Assembly: GCA_944389095.1 (NCBI GenBank)
Contig: CALXLC010000025.1
Coordinates: 1 to 56,402 of the forward strand
Length of the DNA: 56,402 nucleotides
Source: an uncultured Alphaproteobacteria bacterium
GTDB taxonomy: Bacteria > Pseudomonadota > Alphaproteobacteria > RF32 > CAG-239
Direction of reading: 5' to 3'
The notes under the pieces are model-generated. The model ran no database searches, was not told where the DNA came from, and saw only the letters and a program-made list of their open reading frames with translations. Below, piece by piece: positions 27,044-36,900 of this stretch; the stretch's first letter is position 1, and each line of letters starts with the position of its first letter. A program made the translations under genes and the position numbers.

Positions 27044-28066
27044 TTAATAAACAAGCTCGTCACTGTCTTTGCCCTCACTGACCACAATCTCACCGCTGTT
27101 GGCAAGATCTTTGGTGGTGCTGACAATATACTGCTGGGCTTCTTCCACGTCACGCAGGCGAACCGGCCCCATGGCATCCATATCTTCTTTGATAATCTTT
27201 CCGGCACGGGAAGACATATTGTTGAAGAACAAATCTTTAATAGTATCCGAAGCGCCTTTCAGGGCAATTGCCAGTTTGTCCTTATCAACATTACGCAGCA
27301 AGACCTGAATACCCTGAGAATCGACACGGGTCAAATCCTCAAACGTGAACATCAAAGACTTGACGCGCTCGGCACTTTCGCGGTTGCGTTCTTCCAAGGC
27401 CTCCATGAAACGGGTTTCGGTATTGCGGTCCAAAGAGTTGAAAATATCCGCAATCAATTCGTGCGAATCGCGTCTGGTCGACTTGGACAGATTGCTCATA
27501 AATTCTTTGCGCAAGGTCTTTTCCAAGCCGTCCAAAACCTCCTTCTGAACGGAATCCATCCGCAGCATGCGCATAACGATTTCCATGGCAAAATTTTCCG
27601 GAAACAGAGCTATGACTTTTGCGGCATGTTCAGCCTTAATTTTGGAAAGGATAACCGCAATTGTCTGAGGATATTCGTTTTTGAGATAATTGGCCAGGAC
27701 ATGCTCATTAACATTACCGAGTTTATCCCACATGGTACGTCCTGCCGGGCCGCGGATTTCTTCCATAATAATGGACACGCGGTCTTTGTCCAACGCTTTG
27801 GACAACAGGCGCTCGGTGCTTTCATAAGTGCCGATTAACGCGCCGGTGTTGGATATCTTGTCATTAAATTCATGCAGCAACTGTTCAACCACGTTGGAAT
27901 TAATTTTGCCAAGACTGGCCATAATTACCGACAGTTCTTTGATTTCTTCGTCATCCATCAGCGAAAAAAGGCTGGCCGACCGCTCCTCATCCAGCGAAAG
28001 CATCAGAATGGCAGCCTTCTGCGGACCGGATAAAACATTATAATCATCAATAACGTTCTGCTTCAT
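27044..28066 (-). CDS. fliG: FliG, flagellar motor switch protein
   Basis: This 340-aa C-ring protein couples stator torque to the rotor. The family text [20 protein letters not shown] (8-27), [19 protein letters not shown] (about 130) and [21 protein letters not shown] (about 235) is present. The C-terminal torque helix with charged residues lies at about 275-300. It starts 12 nt after fliF and ends 17 nt before fliH. Length is standard. Confidence 0.96.
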   Translation of the reverse strand: MKQNVIDDYNVLSGPQKAAILMLSLDEERSASLFSLMDDEEIKELSVIMASLGKINSNVVEQLLHEFNDKISNTGALIGTYESTERLLSKALDKDRVSIIMEEIRGPAGRTMWDKLGNVNEHVLANYLKNEYPQTIAVILSKIKAEHAAKVIALFPENFAMEIVMRMLRMDSVQKEVLDGLEKTLRKEFMSNLSKSTRRDSHELIADIFNSLDRNTETRFMEALEERNRESAERVKSLMFTFEDLTRVDSQGIQVLLRNVDKDKLAIALKGASDTIKDLFFNNMSSRAGKIIKEDMDAMGPVRLRDVEEAQQYIVSTTKDLANSGEIVVSEGKDSDELVY

Positions 28067-28078
28067 GCCTGTGTTTCC

Positions 28079-29701
28079 CTAATTGTCATTGTTATAAAGC
28101 CAGCTGCGGATAATATTGACCGCCGCGTCGGGATTTTTTTCAACCACGGAATTAAGCTTCTTGAGCGAGGAAACCTTAACTCTGCCGTCGATTTTGTTAA
28201 GATTGACCAATTCGTCGCTGTCATCATCTTCATTAAGGAAGTTGGAGAGCAGCAGATTATCGTCATCCGTTCCGCTCAGCAGCTTGTCGCCACCGGGGGC
28301 CGGCGTTTCGAACGCATTGTTTATCAACGGGCGGATAACCAGTAAAATAACCAGAATAGCAACGATTGCAACCCCGAGCCCTTCGGCAATCCGCAGCAGC
28401 TCCGCTTTGGTAAAGCCAAAATACAACGTTTCCGCAGGTTTGACCGTATCGGTCATATTGCCGGCAAAGCGCAGATTTTCAACCGCCACCAAATCACCGC
28501 GGTTCGGATCATAGCCGACGGCGGATTTGACCAAGTCAGTCAACTTTTCCATCTCATCGGCATTAAGCGGGCGATATTCCAGCCGGCCGTCGGCATTTTT
28601 TTCATAAATCCCGTCGACCACCGCGGCTACGCTCAACCTCTTGATGGTTCCGGTGTTTTTGACTTTGTTGCGGACAACTTTGGAAATTTCGTAATTAATC
28701 GTTTCTTCGGTTTTGGAACTCTGGCTGTAAGTGCCGGCATCATCCGCCACCATATCCCCGTTGGGAATGTTTTGAGCCACCGTCACCGGTTTGACATCCT
28801 GTCCGGAAGTCGTGTTTTCGGTTACATTGGCCTGCGAGCGGATTACCTGTCCGTCGGGGTCGTAGAGTTCTTCATTGGTCACAACCTGATCAAAATCCAT
28901 CTCCAGGCTGACCTGCGCCTGAGCCTTTCCGGGTCCGAGGGTTCTTTCCAAAATATTGCGGACCTTATCGGCCATTTTACGTTCTGTTTCCAGGCGGAGA
29001 ATTTCGTTATTGGCGTTTTTGACGGCTTCTTCGTCCTCAAAATTATTGGTCAGCAAATTTCCGGCATTGTCGACAATCGATACGTTTTTCACATCAAGCT
29101 TGGGCACCGCGGCGGCCACCAACTGCTGAATTGACTGAATGTTTTTAAGGCTGAGCTTGCTGCCGTCGGCCGTTTTGACGACAACCGAAGCCGTCGGCGT
29201 CTGTTCTTCGCGCGAAAACATTTCTCTTTTGGGAAGCACCAGATGAACCCGGGCCGAACGGATATTGTCAACCGTACGAATCGTCCGGGCCAACTCCCCC
29301 TCCAGCGCGCGTATCAGATTGACGTTTTGCACAAAATTGGTTGTTCCGAGCGCATCGGTATTATCAAAAATCTCATATCCGACATTGGAACCTTTGGAAG
29401 CCATCGCCAGTTCCGCGGTATCGACCCGCATCCGGTTGACGTCTTCCAGCGGGACCAGAACTTCCGTTCCGTTTTTGGTCAGCCGGTATTTTATGTTGGC
29501 GCTTTCCAAACGGGAAACAATCTGCTTGGCATCCTCAAGCTCAAGATCCGTATATAAAATACCGTATTCGTCAGAATTCATCTGAACGCCGATATATACA
29601 AAAAAGCTGATTAAAAAGATGAGTATCGCCGCAATGGACGCCAAACGCCCCGGCGACATGTTCTTTAAAGCCTGTAAGATGTTATTCACCAGATTCCCCA
29701 A
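28079..29701 (-). CDS. fliF: FliF, flagellar MS-ring protein
   Basis: This 540-aa protein has two membrane segments (about 17-37 and 440-462) enclosing a periplasmic domain with the ring-building motifs, for example GILYTDLELEDAKQIVSRLE and RARVHLVLPKREMFSREEQ. The C-terminal tail that binds FliG is present. It is the first gene of the fliF-fliG-fliH-fliN-flbD-flhA run. The roughly 140 nt upstream lacks a sigma-54 match with correct spacing but contains a GCCCG/CGGGC hairpin at 29745-29761. Confidence 0.96.
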   Translation of the reverse strand: MGNLVNNILQALKNMSPGRLASIAAILIFLISFFVYIGVQMNSDEYGILYTDLELEDAKQIVSRLESANIKYRLTKNGTEVLVPLEDVNRMRVDTAELAMASKGSNVGYEIFDNTDALGTTNFVQNVNLIRALEGELARTIRTVDNIRSARVHLVLPKREMFSREEQTPTASVVVKTADGSKLSLKNIQSIQQLVAAAVPKLDVKNVSIVDNAGNLLTNNFEDEEAVKNANNEILRLETERKMADKVRNILERTLGPGKAQAQVSLEMDFDQVVTNEELYDPDGQVIRSQANVTENTTSGQDVKPVTVAQNIPNGDMVADDAGTYSQSSKTEETINYEISKVVRNKVKNTGTIKRLSVAAVVDGIYEKNADGRLEYRPLNADEMEKLTDLVKSAVGYDPNRGDLVAVENLRFAGNMTDTVKPAETLYFGFTKAELLRIAEGLGVAIVAILVILLVIRPLINNAFETPAPGGDKLLSGTDDDNLLLSNFLNEDDDSDELVNLNKIDGRVKVSSLKKLNSVVEKNPDAAVNIIRSWLYNNDN

Positions 29702-29844
29702 TCGTTTTATTGTACAATTACGTTTTGCGTCTGCAATTACGCACGCCCGTTCCCTCCGGGCTTAATTTTCCCCATTTGTTTATGTCTTAACTTAAAAATC
29801 CCGATTAATAAACGGATATTTTCAGATATTCACAGCCACATCCT

Positions 29845-29880
29845 AAAAAAGGCGTATTCCTGTTCTGAATACGCCTTTTT
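29845..29880 (-). terminator. Intrinsic terminator of flgE
   Basis: AAAAAGGCGTATTC pairs perfectly with GAATACGCCTTTTT around a CTGTTCT loop, with T-rich flanks on both strands. It lies about 30 nt after the flgE stop codon and separates the fliK-flgD-flgE transcript from fliF. Confidence 0.92.
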
Positions 29881-29912
29881 GTTTTAGGAGATTGTTATGA
29901 CGTCACCAAAGA

Positions 29913-32123
29913 CTATGTCATTCTGGTGAGTTCGTCCAGCATCTCATCCGCCGTCGTAATAATCTTGGTGGCTGCGGAATAAGCACGCTGCGTGATAATC
30001 ATGTTGGAAAACTCGGTCGCCAAGTCTACCGTAGACTGCTCAAGAGAGTTCGACTCAATGGTACCGGCACCGTTGGTGTTGGCCATTTTGAGCAGAGCCT
30101 GCCCCGAAGCATCGGTTTCAATCCAGGCATTTCCGGTTAAAGCCGTCATTCCGTTGGGATTTGTAAACGTTGCCAACGGCAGGATGGCAATCGGCCGGGT
30201 TTCGCCGTTGTCATACAGCGCAGTAACCACGCCGTCTTCACTGATGCTGACACCGGCATAGCTGCCGAACTGAGCACCGTCCTGCTTGATGTAGTTGGTG
30301 GTAAAACTTCCCGACAGACTGGTTAAACCATCATTGGTCCCGACATTGCCCTGAATGAGGGTAATCGGCGTGCCCTGGTTGTAATCCCCGTTCATATTTT
30401 TGGCGCCGTTGGCCCACTCAATCTCCATCTCGCTGACGTAGTAGTATTGAGGCAAACCATTACCGTCGAACTTAACGCCGGGAACCATGGATCCGCTTTC
30501 CAAATCGGTGTTGTTAACCGAAAACGTATTTTCCAGCTTAATGACCGTCGTTGCCGGATCGGCATCCAGAACCGTGCCGTTTCGGGAAGTGCCGGCAATG
30601 TGTCCGGAAACGCCCCTGAAATCAAGAACCATATCCGGTCCGGTTGTCGAAGGCGTAAACTCAATGGTTGTACCGCTGGCGGTAACACGTTCCGGTTCAG
30701 TCATATTTTGGCGAATGGCCGCGACCAGATTTTCAACCAGCGAGACGCCGTCAAAACCTCCGGCGGGAATCTGAACCTGAGTGCTGTCACCGGTGTCCGG
30801 AGAATTTTTGAAGGTGTAGGTTACATCGTCGATTTCTATCGTATCTCCGTCATTCGGATTGCTGGTGAAACTGATGTTGGCCACGTTGGTCAGTTCCGAA
30901 TCGATTTCCGGAATATTGAATTTTCCGGTCGGAATGCCCGTGGATTCATCCGGATTAGCCGCGGACTGAACACAGGCCAGCGTTCTGCTGGCATCAATCG
31001 ACAAAGATCCGCCGCCGGTCGACTGAACAATGGTAATCTTATTGGAATCTGCCGAAAAACGTCCGGCTCCGGGCATAACCGACTGGATGGAATTGTTGAA
31101 GGCTTCAACAAAATCGCTGACAGAAGTAATGCCGCTGGAGATATCAACTTTGATGTTTCCGGGCTGGGCATCCTGTCCCGGCTCGCTAATAAATTCAAAG
31201 TTGAATGTTTGTCCGGTTTGATTGTCCTTGATGCTGATAATTGATCCGTTTTGCGGAATGGAATTAAACTCCAGTTGGCCGGACGCATAGTAAACATCGT
31301 TTTCAATATCATGGAAGTTTTCCGTATTTCCGGTCAGGACAACCGTGGCCGCCCCGCTCGGAATATTGGTCGACATCGCCCAAGTGTTGGAACTGGTCTT
31401 GGTATAGGTCAGATTCATGTTGCTGGCATTGCCGAGACTGTCATAAATCAAAGCGCTGATACTGTGTTGGCCGCCGGCAGAGGGGACACTGGGATCAAAC
31501 ACGGGGTCGCTTGAGGGCAGATTGGCTCCGTATTTAATCTGCTGGGTGGCCGTTGCCGAACCGCCGATGGTTGAAAGATTTATCGGACGCAGGTTGCGTG
31601 AATCGACAATGTTGTCATTGACATAAATCGTATCGCCGTTACTGTCATAATAGGCTTTCATGTAATTAATACCGTTGATATTGACAACAGAGGCATTGGC
31701 GTTGCCGTCCCAAGGCAGAAGAGACCAGCCCTGCAGGTAGAAACCTCCGGTATTGACCAAATAACCGTTATCGTCAATATCAAAATCGCCGGCGCGGGTA
31801 TAAGCCCAGACATCGCCTTCTCCGGGATTGGCTGCCGAATTGACAACAAAATACCCGTTGCCGCTGACAGCCAGAGCCGTCGATGACGATGTGGACGCCA
31901 AAAGCCCCTGGACGTTTACCGATTGTTTGGTTACCGGCTGCACGCCGCCCGGAGAGTAAAAATTGGTTGACGTCTGCGCGGTTACAAGCGTTGAAAAGCT
32001 GACCGCATTATTTTTATAGCCAATCGTATTGACGTTGGATATGTTATCGGAAATCGCGCCCATCGCGGTAGACTGAGCGGCCAATCCCGAAACACCCGAT
32101 TGCATTGCACCAAAAAGACTCAT
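29913..32123 (-). CDS. flgE: FlgE, flagellar hook protein (large form)
   Basis: This 736-aa protein has the conserved rod/hook N-terminus (LFGAMQSGVSGLAAQSTAMG and SDNISNVNTIGYKN) and C-terminus (LEQSTVDLATEFSNMIITQ and AYSAATKIITTADEMLDEL) that assemble the hook core. The roughly 600 residues between are beta-rich and Gly/Asn/Thr-rich and form surface domains. At 736 residues it is longer than Caulobacter FlgE (about 590) and much longer than the roughly 400 of E. coli, implying extra outer domains. It follows flgD and ends at a strong terminator. Confidence 0.93.
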   Translation of the reverse strand: MSLFGAMQSGVSGLAAQSTAMGAISDNISNVNTIGYKNNAVSFSTLVTAQTSTNFYSPGGVQPVTKQSVNVQGLLASTSSSTALAVSGNGYFVVNSAANPGEGDVWAYTRAGDFDIDDNGYLVNTGGFYLQGWSLLPWDGNANASVVNINGINYMKAYYDSNGDTIYVNDNIVDSRNLRPINLSTIGGSATATQQIKYGANLPSSDPVFDPSVPSAGGQHSISALIYDSLGNASNMNLTYTKTSSNTWAMSTNIPSGAATVVLTGNTENFHDIENDVYYASGQLEFNSIPQNGSIISIKDNQTGQTFNFEFISEPGQDAQPGNIKVDISSGITSVSDFVEAFNNSIQSVMPGAGRFSADSNKITIVQSTGGGSLSIDASRTLACVQSAANPDESTGIPTGKFNIPEIDSELTNVANISFTSNPNDGDTIEIDDVTYTFKNSPDTGDSTQVQIPAGGFDGVSLVENLVAAIRQNMTEPERVTASGTTIEFTPSTTGPDMVLDFRGVSGHIAGTSRNGTVLDADPATTVIKLENTFSVNNTDLESGSMVPGVKFDGNGLPQYYYVSEMEIEWANGAKNMNGDYNQGTPITLIQGNVGTNDGLTSLSGSFTTNYIKQDGAQFGSYAGVSISEDGVVTALYDNGETRPIAILPLATFTNPNGMTALTGNAWIETDASGQALLKMANTNGAGTIESNSLEQSTVDLATEFSNMIITQRAYSAATKIITTADEMLDELTRMT

Positions 32124-32148
32124 TTTATTTCTCCTAAAACTTTAATAA

Positions 32149-32934
32149 TTAAGCCGTTGTTGTTTTATCTGATTCATCCTCTCCTTCGGCCGGAGGAGTG
32201 GTTGTATCTCCGTCGCTATCATTGTCACCGGACGGCGGCGTGGTATCGACTTTGTCAAAATAATCATCGTTGCGCATGGTGAGAATATCGCCGAGGTTGG
32301 CCGTTACGGCATCTCCCAAACCAATGTAAATGCCATTATCATCACTGGCTACGCCTGTCACTTTGCCAAAGACGGTGGTAATGACCGTTGCCTGCGTTTC
32401 TCCGCTGGGAACCTTGTTGGAAACTATAATTTGATAAGCCCCGTCTTCCAGCTGGTTACCGTCCTTGTCTTTTCCGTCCCAAGCAAATTCATGCGTTCCG
32501 GCCGTGGTTTCCCCGGAAGCCGTATAGACGACCTCGCCATTCATATCCTTAATGGTGATGGTGGAAGACAGAACATCTTTGTCAAAAGTGTAGGTTGCCT
32601 TGGCTTTGCCTCCTTCAAGGGGCATAACATCGCCCAAGACCTGAGCTGTTTTGCCGATGTAGGAGATTGCCTGAGCTCCGAGATTTGAAATGTTCAATGA
32701 CAGCAGAGTATCCAATTTTTCATTGGTCTGGATGGCCTGTTCAACGCTGGAATACTGAACCAGCTGGTTCGTGAATTCGGCCGTATCCATCGGATCCATC
32801 GGATCCTGATACTTCAGTTGCGTCGTTAACAAGGTTAAAAAAGTATTCATGTCGGCCGACAAGGTCTGCCGGCTGCTGTTGGTTTCAGCCGTACCGCTCT
32901 GGACGGTACCGGTTATGGAACTGATATCTACCAT
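32149..32934 (-). CDS. flgD: FlgD, hook assembly scaffold
   Basis: This 261-aa protein has the FlgD N-terminal signature FLTLLTTQLKYQDPMDPMDTAEFTNQLVQYSSVEQ (spread over about 32-66). The central domain has DKDGNQLEDGAYQIIVS, a FlgD Ig-like segment. The tail (about 225-261) is rich in Asp, Thr and Pro and looks disordered. FlgD caps the growing hook. The gene lies between fliK and flgE on the same strand with 16- and 25-nt gaps. Confidence 0.94.
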   Translation of the reverse strand: MVDISSITGTVQSGTAETNSSRQTLSADMNTFLTLLTTQLKYQDPMDPMDTAEFTNQLVQYSSVEQAIQTNEKLDTLLSLNISNLGAQAISYIGKTAQVLGDVMPLEGGKAKATYTFDKDVLSSTITIKDMNGEVVYTASGETTAGTHEFAWDGKDKDGNQLEDGAYQIIVSNKVPSGETQATVITTVFGKVTGVASDDNGIYIGLGDAVTANLGDILTMRNDDYFDKVDTTPPSGDNDSDGDTTTPPAEGEDESDKTTTA

Positions 32935-32950
32935 CGCTTTTCTCCCCTAA

Positions 32951-34669
32951 TTAAACCCGGATATTCAATCCGCGGGCCGGCGACCAATTCTGCAAATTGT
33001 CATTGCCGGCAATTTCGGTTTCCGTTTCATTCTCAAAAACATTTCCGATAAAGTGGCGCAGTTCTTCGTTCTGATTGCGTCCGGCCTGATTGTCTTCACG
33101 GAAACTGAAGCTCAGGCTGCCCTCATCGGTTTGGAAACCGGCTTCGTTAAAGGCTTTTTCCAGATTCTGGATTTCTTTCTGGAGTACTTCCATCGTTTCA
33201 GGACGGCTGGAAATAATGTGGGCCTGCAATTTGCCGTCCTTGGCTATCTGCATTTTTACTTCAATATGGCCCAAATCTTCCGGCTTGAGGCTGATGTCAA
33301 TTTTATCAACACCTTTGACAGCCGATTTGGTTATATTGACTTTGACCTGATCAATAATTTCTTTGCTCATTCCTTTATAAATGTCGCGAAACGAGGTGTC
33401 GGACGTTTTTTCGGCAACCGCGGTTTTGAGAGCTCCGGCACCGCCGGCATTACCGGCCGCCGCATGGTTAACAGCCGAGCTGCCGATTTCGGATACTGAA
33501 GATACGCTGCCGGAAACGACTGCCGCGTCATCTGCCGCAGAGGCTGCCGCCGAAATGTTAAACGCGGCGGCGGCAGGCGTCATCACCTGTCCGGCACCTC
33601 CGGCATTTCCCTGCAACGGAGCCGCAAATGCCGGCTGAGCAGAGCTGCTTTGAGCGACCTGCGGAACCGACGCCTCGTCGCCATCCCCGGCAACGGCGGC
33701 TTTCACGGCCTTATCCAAAGAAATTTTATCCCCGACCAAATCCGCCTGACTGCGGTAGGAAAAATTTTCCTCCTTAACGGATACATCCACTTTGAGCTTG
33801 CGGCCCTCGCCGGCTTTTTCATCCAAAACAGCCGCCTGAGATGCCAGGTTTTCATTATCATATGCGATATTTTCAAGCGCTGACCGTCCAACAGTATTCT
33901 TTTCCGCTTTGACCGCCGTTTCTTCGGCTACTTCTACAGGAAGGAGCTCCACAAACGCGCCGTCGTTTTCACCGGGAACATACAACATTCCTTCTGAAGA
34001 AGCCGTTTGAACTTTTTCAAGCAATTCGGCCCCGCTCATAGTTTTAATTTCACCGGTTGCCGCATCCAAAACACTGACGCTCTCCATGGAAGCCAGTGCA
34101 TTCAAGTCAATGTTGTCGGACAATAGGGTTACCGCCCCGTCATTGATAACGGCAGCGACCGTCTTATCCGCAGGATTTACCATGGCAATATCCATTTTTT
34201 TGACAACAGGTTCTCCCTCGACCGGACGAAGACTCAGAACATCAGAATTATTCGCCTCCGCCGTTGCCGGTTCCGCTACCGGGGCTTCCGCCGCCGGAGC
34301 CGTTTTTTCATTTGCTACGGGACGGACATTTTCTTCCGGGCGTGCCTGTTGTGCCGGCTGCTCTGCCGTTGCAGCATCCGGACGCTCCGCAGTTTTGGCT
34401 TTTTTCTCTTTTTGCGGCCGGGAAGCTTTATCATCTGCAACCGCCGGTGTTTCCTTATCTTTATCCGGGGTTTCCGGTCTTTCATATTTTTCAGTTGTCT
34501 TAACCGCAACATCCTGACCTTGCGAAGCCGACGGCATCAAATCCAGAGCTGATGACGTTTGGCCGAGCAGGCTGGCGAAGCCGGCTCCAAGAGCCTCAAC
34601 AGAAGGGTTTGAGGCGATTTTATTCAGGAACATCTGAGCGGCCGAGTTGTTGACTTCTTTTACTTCCAT
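32951..34669 (-). CDS. fliK: FliK, hook-length control protein
   Basis: This 572-aa protein has a long low-complexity middle rich in Ala, Glu, Lys and Pro. The C-terminal Flg_hook domain (about 440-540) is recognised by ISLKPEDLGHIEVKMQIAKDG and SSRPETMEVLQKEIQNLE. FliK is exported during hook growth and switches the export apparatus to filament proteins; the long disordered region acts as the ruler. The gene is first in fliK-flgD-flgE and sits behind a sigma-54 promoter at 34711-34726. A long ruler together with a long hook protein is consistent. Confidence 0.9.
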   Translation of the reverse strand: MEVKEVNNSAAQMFLNKIASNPSVEALGAGFASLLGQTSSALDLMPSASQGQDVAVKTTEKYERPETPDKDKETPAVADDKASRPQKEKKAKTAERPDAATAEQPAQQARPEENVRPVANEKTAPAAEAPVAEPATAEANNSDVLSLRPVEGEPVVKKMDIAMVNPADKTVAAVINDGAVTLLSDNIDLNALASMESVSVLDAATGEIKTMSGAELLEKVQTASSEGMLYVPGENDGAFVELLPVEVAEETAVKAEKNTVGRSALENIAYDNENLASQAAVLDEKAGEGRKLKVDVSVKEENFSYRSQADLVGDKISLDKAVKAAVAGDGDEASVPQVAQSSSAQPAFAAPLQGNAGGAGQVMTPAAAAFNISAAASAADDAAVVSGSVSSVSEIGSSAVNHAAAGNAGGAGALKTAVAEKTSDTSFRDIYKGMSKEIIDQVKVNITKSAVKGVDKIDISLKPEDLGHIEVKMQIAKDGKLQAHIISSRPETMEVLQKEIQNLEKAFNEAGFQTDEGSLSFSFREDNQAGRNQNEELRHFIGNVFENETETEIAGNDNLQNWSPARGLNIRV

Positions 34670-34998
34670 AGCAAAAACCTTTTACAAAAAATTTCACCTG
34701 GCTCTATCAATGCAAATAGCATGCCATTTTTATCCTTCTTTTTTGGGGCTTAATATTTTTTTACTTTATATATACCGTTTTTCTCCCTTATTTATCTTAT
34801 GGTTGTAATTTTATTTTTATACACACATATATCGCAGCACGGTTGCCACTTTTGCAAAAAATCGTTAAAAGCAGTACTTTTTTGTGCAAAAACCGGCGTT
34901 TTTTGATAAAAAATGATTATTTTTATTGTGTTTTTGAAAAAAAACGGTTATCAATGTTGCAGAATATTGTTGTAACTAATGAAAGAGAGAATAATCTT
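34670..34998. other. AT-rich divergent control region between fliK and accB
   Basis: These 329 nt separate the flagellar block (minus) from accBC (plus). The sigma-54 promoter of fliK is at 34711-34726. The rest is very AT-rich with many A and T runs. The accB promoter must be in the right half, but no pair of boxes is convincing enough to call. The in-frame codons upstream of accB ATG 34999 have no ribosome-binding site and are probably untranslated. Confidence 0.6.
34711..34726 (-). promoter_or_regulatory. Sigma-54 promoter of fliK-flgD-flgE
   Basis: On the minus strand TGGCATGCTATTTGCA matches the sigma-54 consensus TGGCAC-N5-TTGCA at all but one position. GG and GC are separated by exactly 10 nt, the diagnostic spacing. 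It lies about 42 nt upstream of the fliK ATG. The sigma-54 activator FlbD is encoded in the same flagellar block. Confidence 0.85.
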
Positions 34999-35484
34999 AT
35001 GTCAAATCCCATCGACACGAAAATTATCAGCAAACTGGCTGAAATTTTGGATAAAAGCAATCTCTGCGAGCTCGAATATGAAGACGAGGGCTGTCGCATC
35101 AGTCTGAGCAAGGGACCGCGCGGCGGTGCTCCGGTTTTGCCGATGCCCCCGGCACCTGTGGCTCCGGCTGCTCCGATGCCAGCTCCGGCTCCGACGGCAC
35201 CAGCAGCTGCCGCTCCGGCCGCTCCTGCTGACGAAGATTATTCAAAGAGCCCCAATGCCGTTAAATCGCCGATGGTGGGCGTGGTGTATCTGTCCGCCGA
35301 TCCGAACTCTCCGAATTACGTCAAACCGGGAGACAGTGTTAAAGAAGGCGATATTGTCTGCCTGATTGAAGCAATGAAGACCTTTAACCCGGTTAAAGCC
35401 CACAAGTCCGGCACCGTTACCAAAATTCTGGTCGAAGGCGGCGATCCGGTCGAATACGGCGAACCGTTGGTTATTATTGAGTAG
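34999..35484 (+). CDS. accB: Biotin carboxyl carrier protein of acetyl-CoA carboxylase
   Basis: This 161-aa protein carries the biotin of acetyl-CoA carboxylase, first step of fatty acid synthesis. The C-terminal biotinyl domain (about 85-161) has EAMKTFN with biotin on Lys127; Thr-Phe after the lysine replaces the commoner Met/Leu-Met. A Pro/Ala linker with many PAP repeats (about 45-78) tethers it. The ATG at 34999 follows GAAAGAGAGA and gives the usual start; longer in-frame starts lack a ribosome-binding site. accC follows 24 nt later. Confidence 0.95.
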   Translation: MSNPIDTKIISKLAEILDKSNLCELEYEDEGCRISLSKGPRGGAPVLPMPPAPVAPAAPMPAPAPTAPAAAAPAAPADEDYSKSPNAVKSPMVGVVYLSADPNSPNYVKPGDSVKEGDIVCLIEAMKTFNPVKAHKSGTVTKILVEGGDPVEYGEPLVIIE

Positions 35485-35508
35485 CGGCAACTTTTTTAGG
35501 ATTACGTC

Positions 35509-36858
35509 ATGTTTGAAAAAGTCTTAATTGCCAATCGCGGCGAAGTGGCGCTTCGTATTCACAGAGCCTGCCGCGAAATGGGCATCAAAACCGTGGCGGT
35601 TCATTCCGAGGCCGACGCCAATGCCATGCATGTCCGGCTGGCAGACGAAGCCGTCTGTATCGGTCCGGCCCGCTCCAGCGACTCCTATCTTAATAAATCG
35701 GCGATTATTTCGGCAGCCTTGATTACCGGCGCCGATGCCATTCATCCCGGTTTCGGTTTTTTATCCGAGAACGCCGATTTTGCCGAAATGGTTGAAGAAC
35801 ACGGCATTACTTTTATCGGTCCGACCCCGGAGCAAATGCGTCTGATGGGCGATAAAATTACCGCCCGCAAGGCAGCCGAAGAAGCAGGACTGCCGATTAC
35901 TCCCGGCTCACCGGCTCTGGAAAGTGTTGAACATGCCATTGAATGGGCCAATAAAATCGGTTATCCGGTTATTGTCAAGGCTAAGGACGGCGGCGGCGGC
36001 AAAGGAATGAAAACCGCTTTTAACGACGACGAAATGAAGGAAGCTTTTACAATGGCCAAGGCCGAAGCCAAAGCCGCTTTCCCGAGCGATGTCGTTTATA
36101 TGGAAAAATATCTGCAAAAACCGCGGCATATTGAAATGCAAGTGCTGGCGGACAAATACGGTCATGTCGTTCACCTGGGCGAGCGCGACTGTTCAATTCA
36201 ACGCAATAACCAAAAAGTTATTGAAGAGACTCCCTCTCCGGCGCTGAATATGCAGCAGCGCCAGGAAATCGGCGAAATCGTCCGCAAAGCGATTGAAAAA
36301 ATCGGTTATACCAATGCCGGAACGCTGGAATTTTTGTTTGAAGACGGACGGTTTTATTTTATGGAAATGAATACCCGTCTGCAAGTTGAGCATCCGATTA
36401 CCGAGGCGGTTACGGGCATTGACATCGTGCGCGAGCAAATTCGCATTGCCAGCGGCGCGGCCTTGGGATATACGCAGGATGACATCACTTTCAACGGCCA
36501 TGCCATTGAGTGCCGCATTAACGCCGAAGATCCGGAAACATTTGCGCCCTGCCCCGGTAAAATTACCGAGTGGCATGCTCCGGGCGGGCTGGGTGTCCGC
36601 GTTGATTCGGAAATTTATTCCGGTTACAGTATTCCGCCGTTTTACGACAGCATGATTGCCAAACTGATTGTCAGCGGCAAAACCCGTAATGCAGCTTTGA
36701 TGAGACTGCGCCGGGCGCTGGAGGAATTTGTTATCGAAGGCGTCAAAACAACAATACCGCTGCAACAGGATATTATATCTCAGGCGGAATTTATTGACGG
36801 ACAGTATAACATTCACTGGCTTGAAAAATTTATGGAACGCCGTAAGGCAAGCAAATAA
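35509..36858 (+). CDS. accC: Biotin carboxylase subunit of acetyl-CoA carboxylase
   Basis: This 449-aa ATP-grasp enzyme carboxylates biotin on AccB with bicarbonate and ATP. Conserved text includes KVLIANRGEVALRIHRACRE (start), ATP-binding KAKDGGGGKGMK (near 157-168), the catalytic block EMNTRLQVEHPITE (near 286-299) and the biotin carboxylase C-terminal domain (about 330-440). It is co-transcribed with accB and ends in a strong shared terminator. Confidence 0.97.
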   Translation: MFEKVLIANRGEVALRIHRACREMGIKTVAVHSEADANAMHVRLADEAVCIGPARSSDSYLNKSAIISAALITGADAIHPGFGFLSENADFAEMVEEHGITFIGPTPEQMRLMGDKITARKAAEEAGLPITPGSPALESVEHAIEWANKIGYPVIVKAKDGGGGKGMKTAFNDDEMKEAFTMAKAEAKAAFPSDVVYMEKYLQKPRHIEMQVLADKYGHVVHLGERDCSIQRNNQKVIEETPSPALNMQQRQEIGEIVRKAIEKIGYTNAGTLEFLFEDGRFYFMEMNTRLQVEHPITEAVTGIDIVREQIRIASGAALGYTQDDITFNGHAIECRINAEDPETFAPCPGKITEWHAPGGLGVRVDSEIYSGYSIPPFYDSMIAKLIVSGKTRNAALMRLRRALEEFVIEGVKTTIPLQQDIISQAEFIDGQYNIHWLEKFMERRKASK

Positions 36859-36862
36859 CTCG

Positions 36863-36896
36863 AAAAAAAACGCCGTTAAAAACGGCGTTTTTTTTA
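36863..36896. terminator. Bidirectional terminator after accC
   Basis: AAAAAAAACGCCGTT pairs with AACGGCGTTTTTTTT around AAA. It lies between the convergent ends of accC and the 692-aa gene and has suitable tracts on both strands. Confidence 0.93.
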
Positions 36897-36900
36897 TATC

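Noticed and set aside
29702..29844. Possible sigma-54 promoter before fliF (GGGCGTGCGTAATTGC on the minus strand)
   Set aside because: The distance between GG and GC is 11 nt rather than the strictly required 10, and the flanking bases match poorly.
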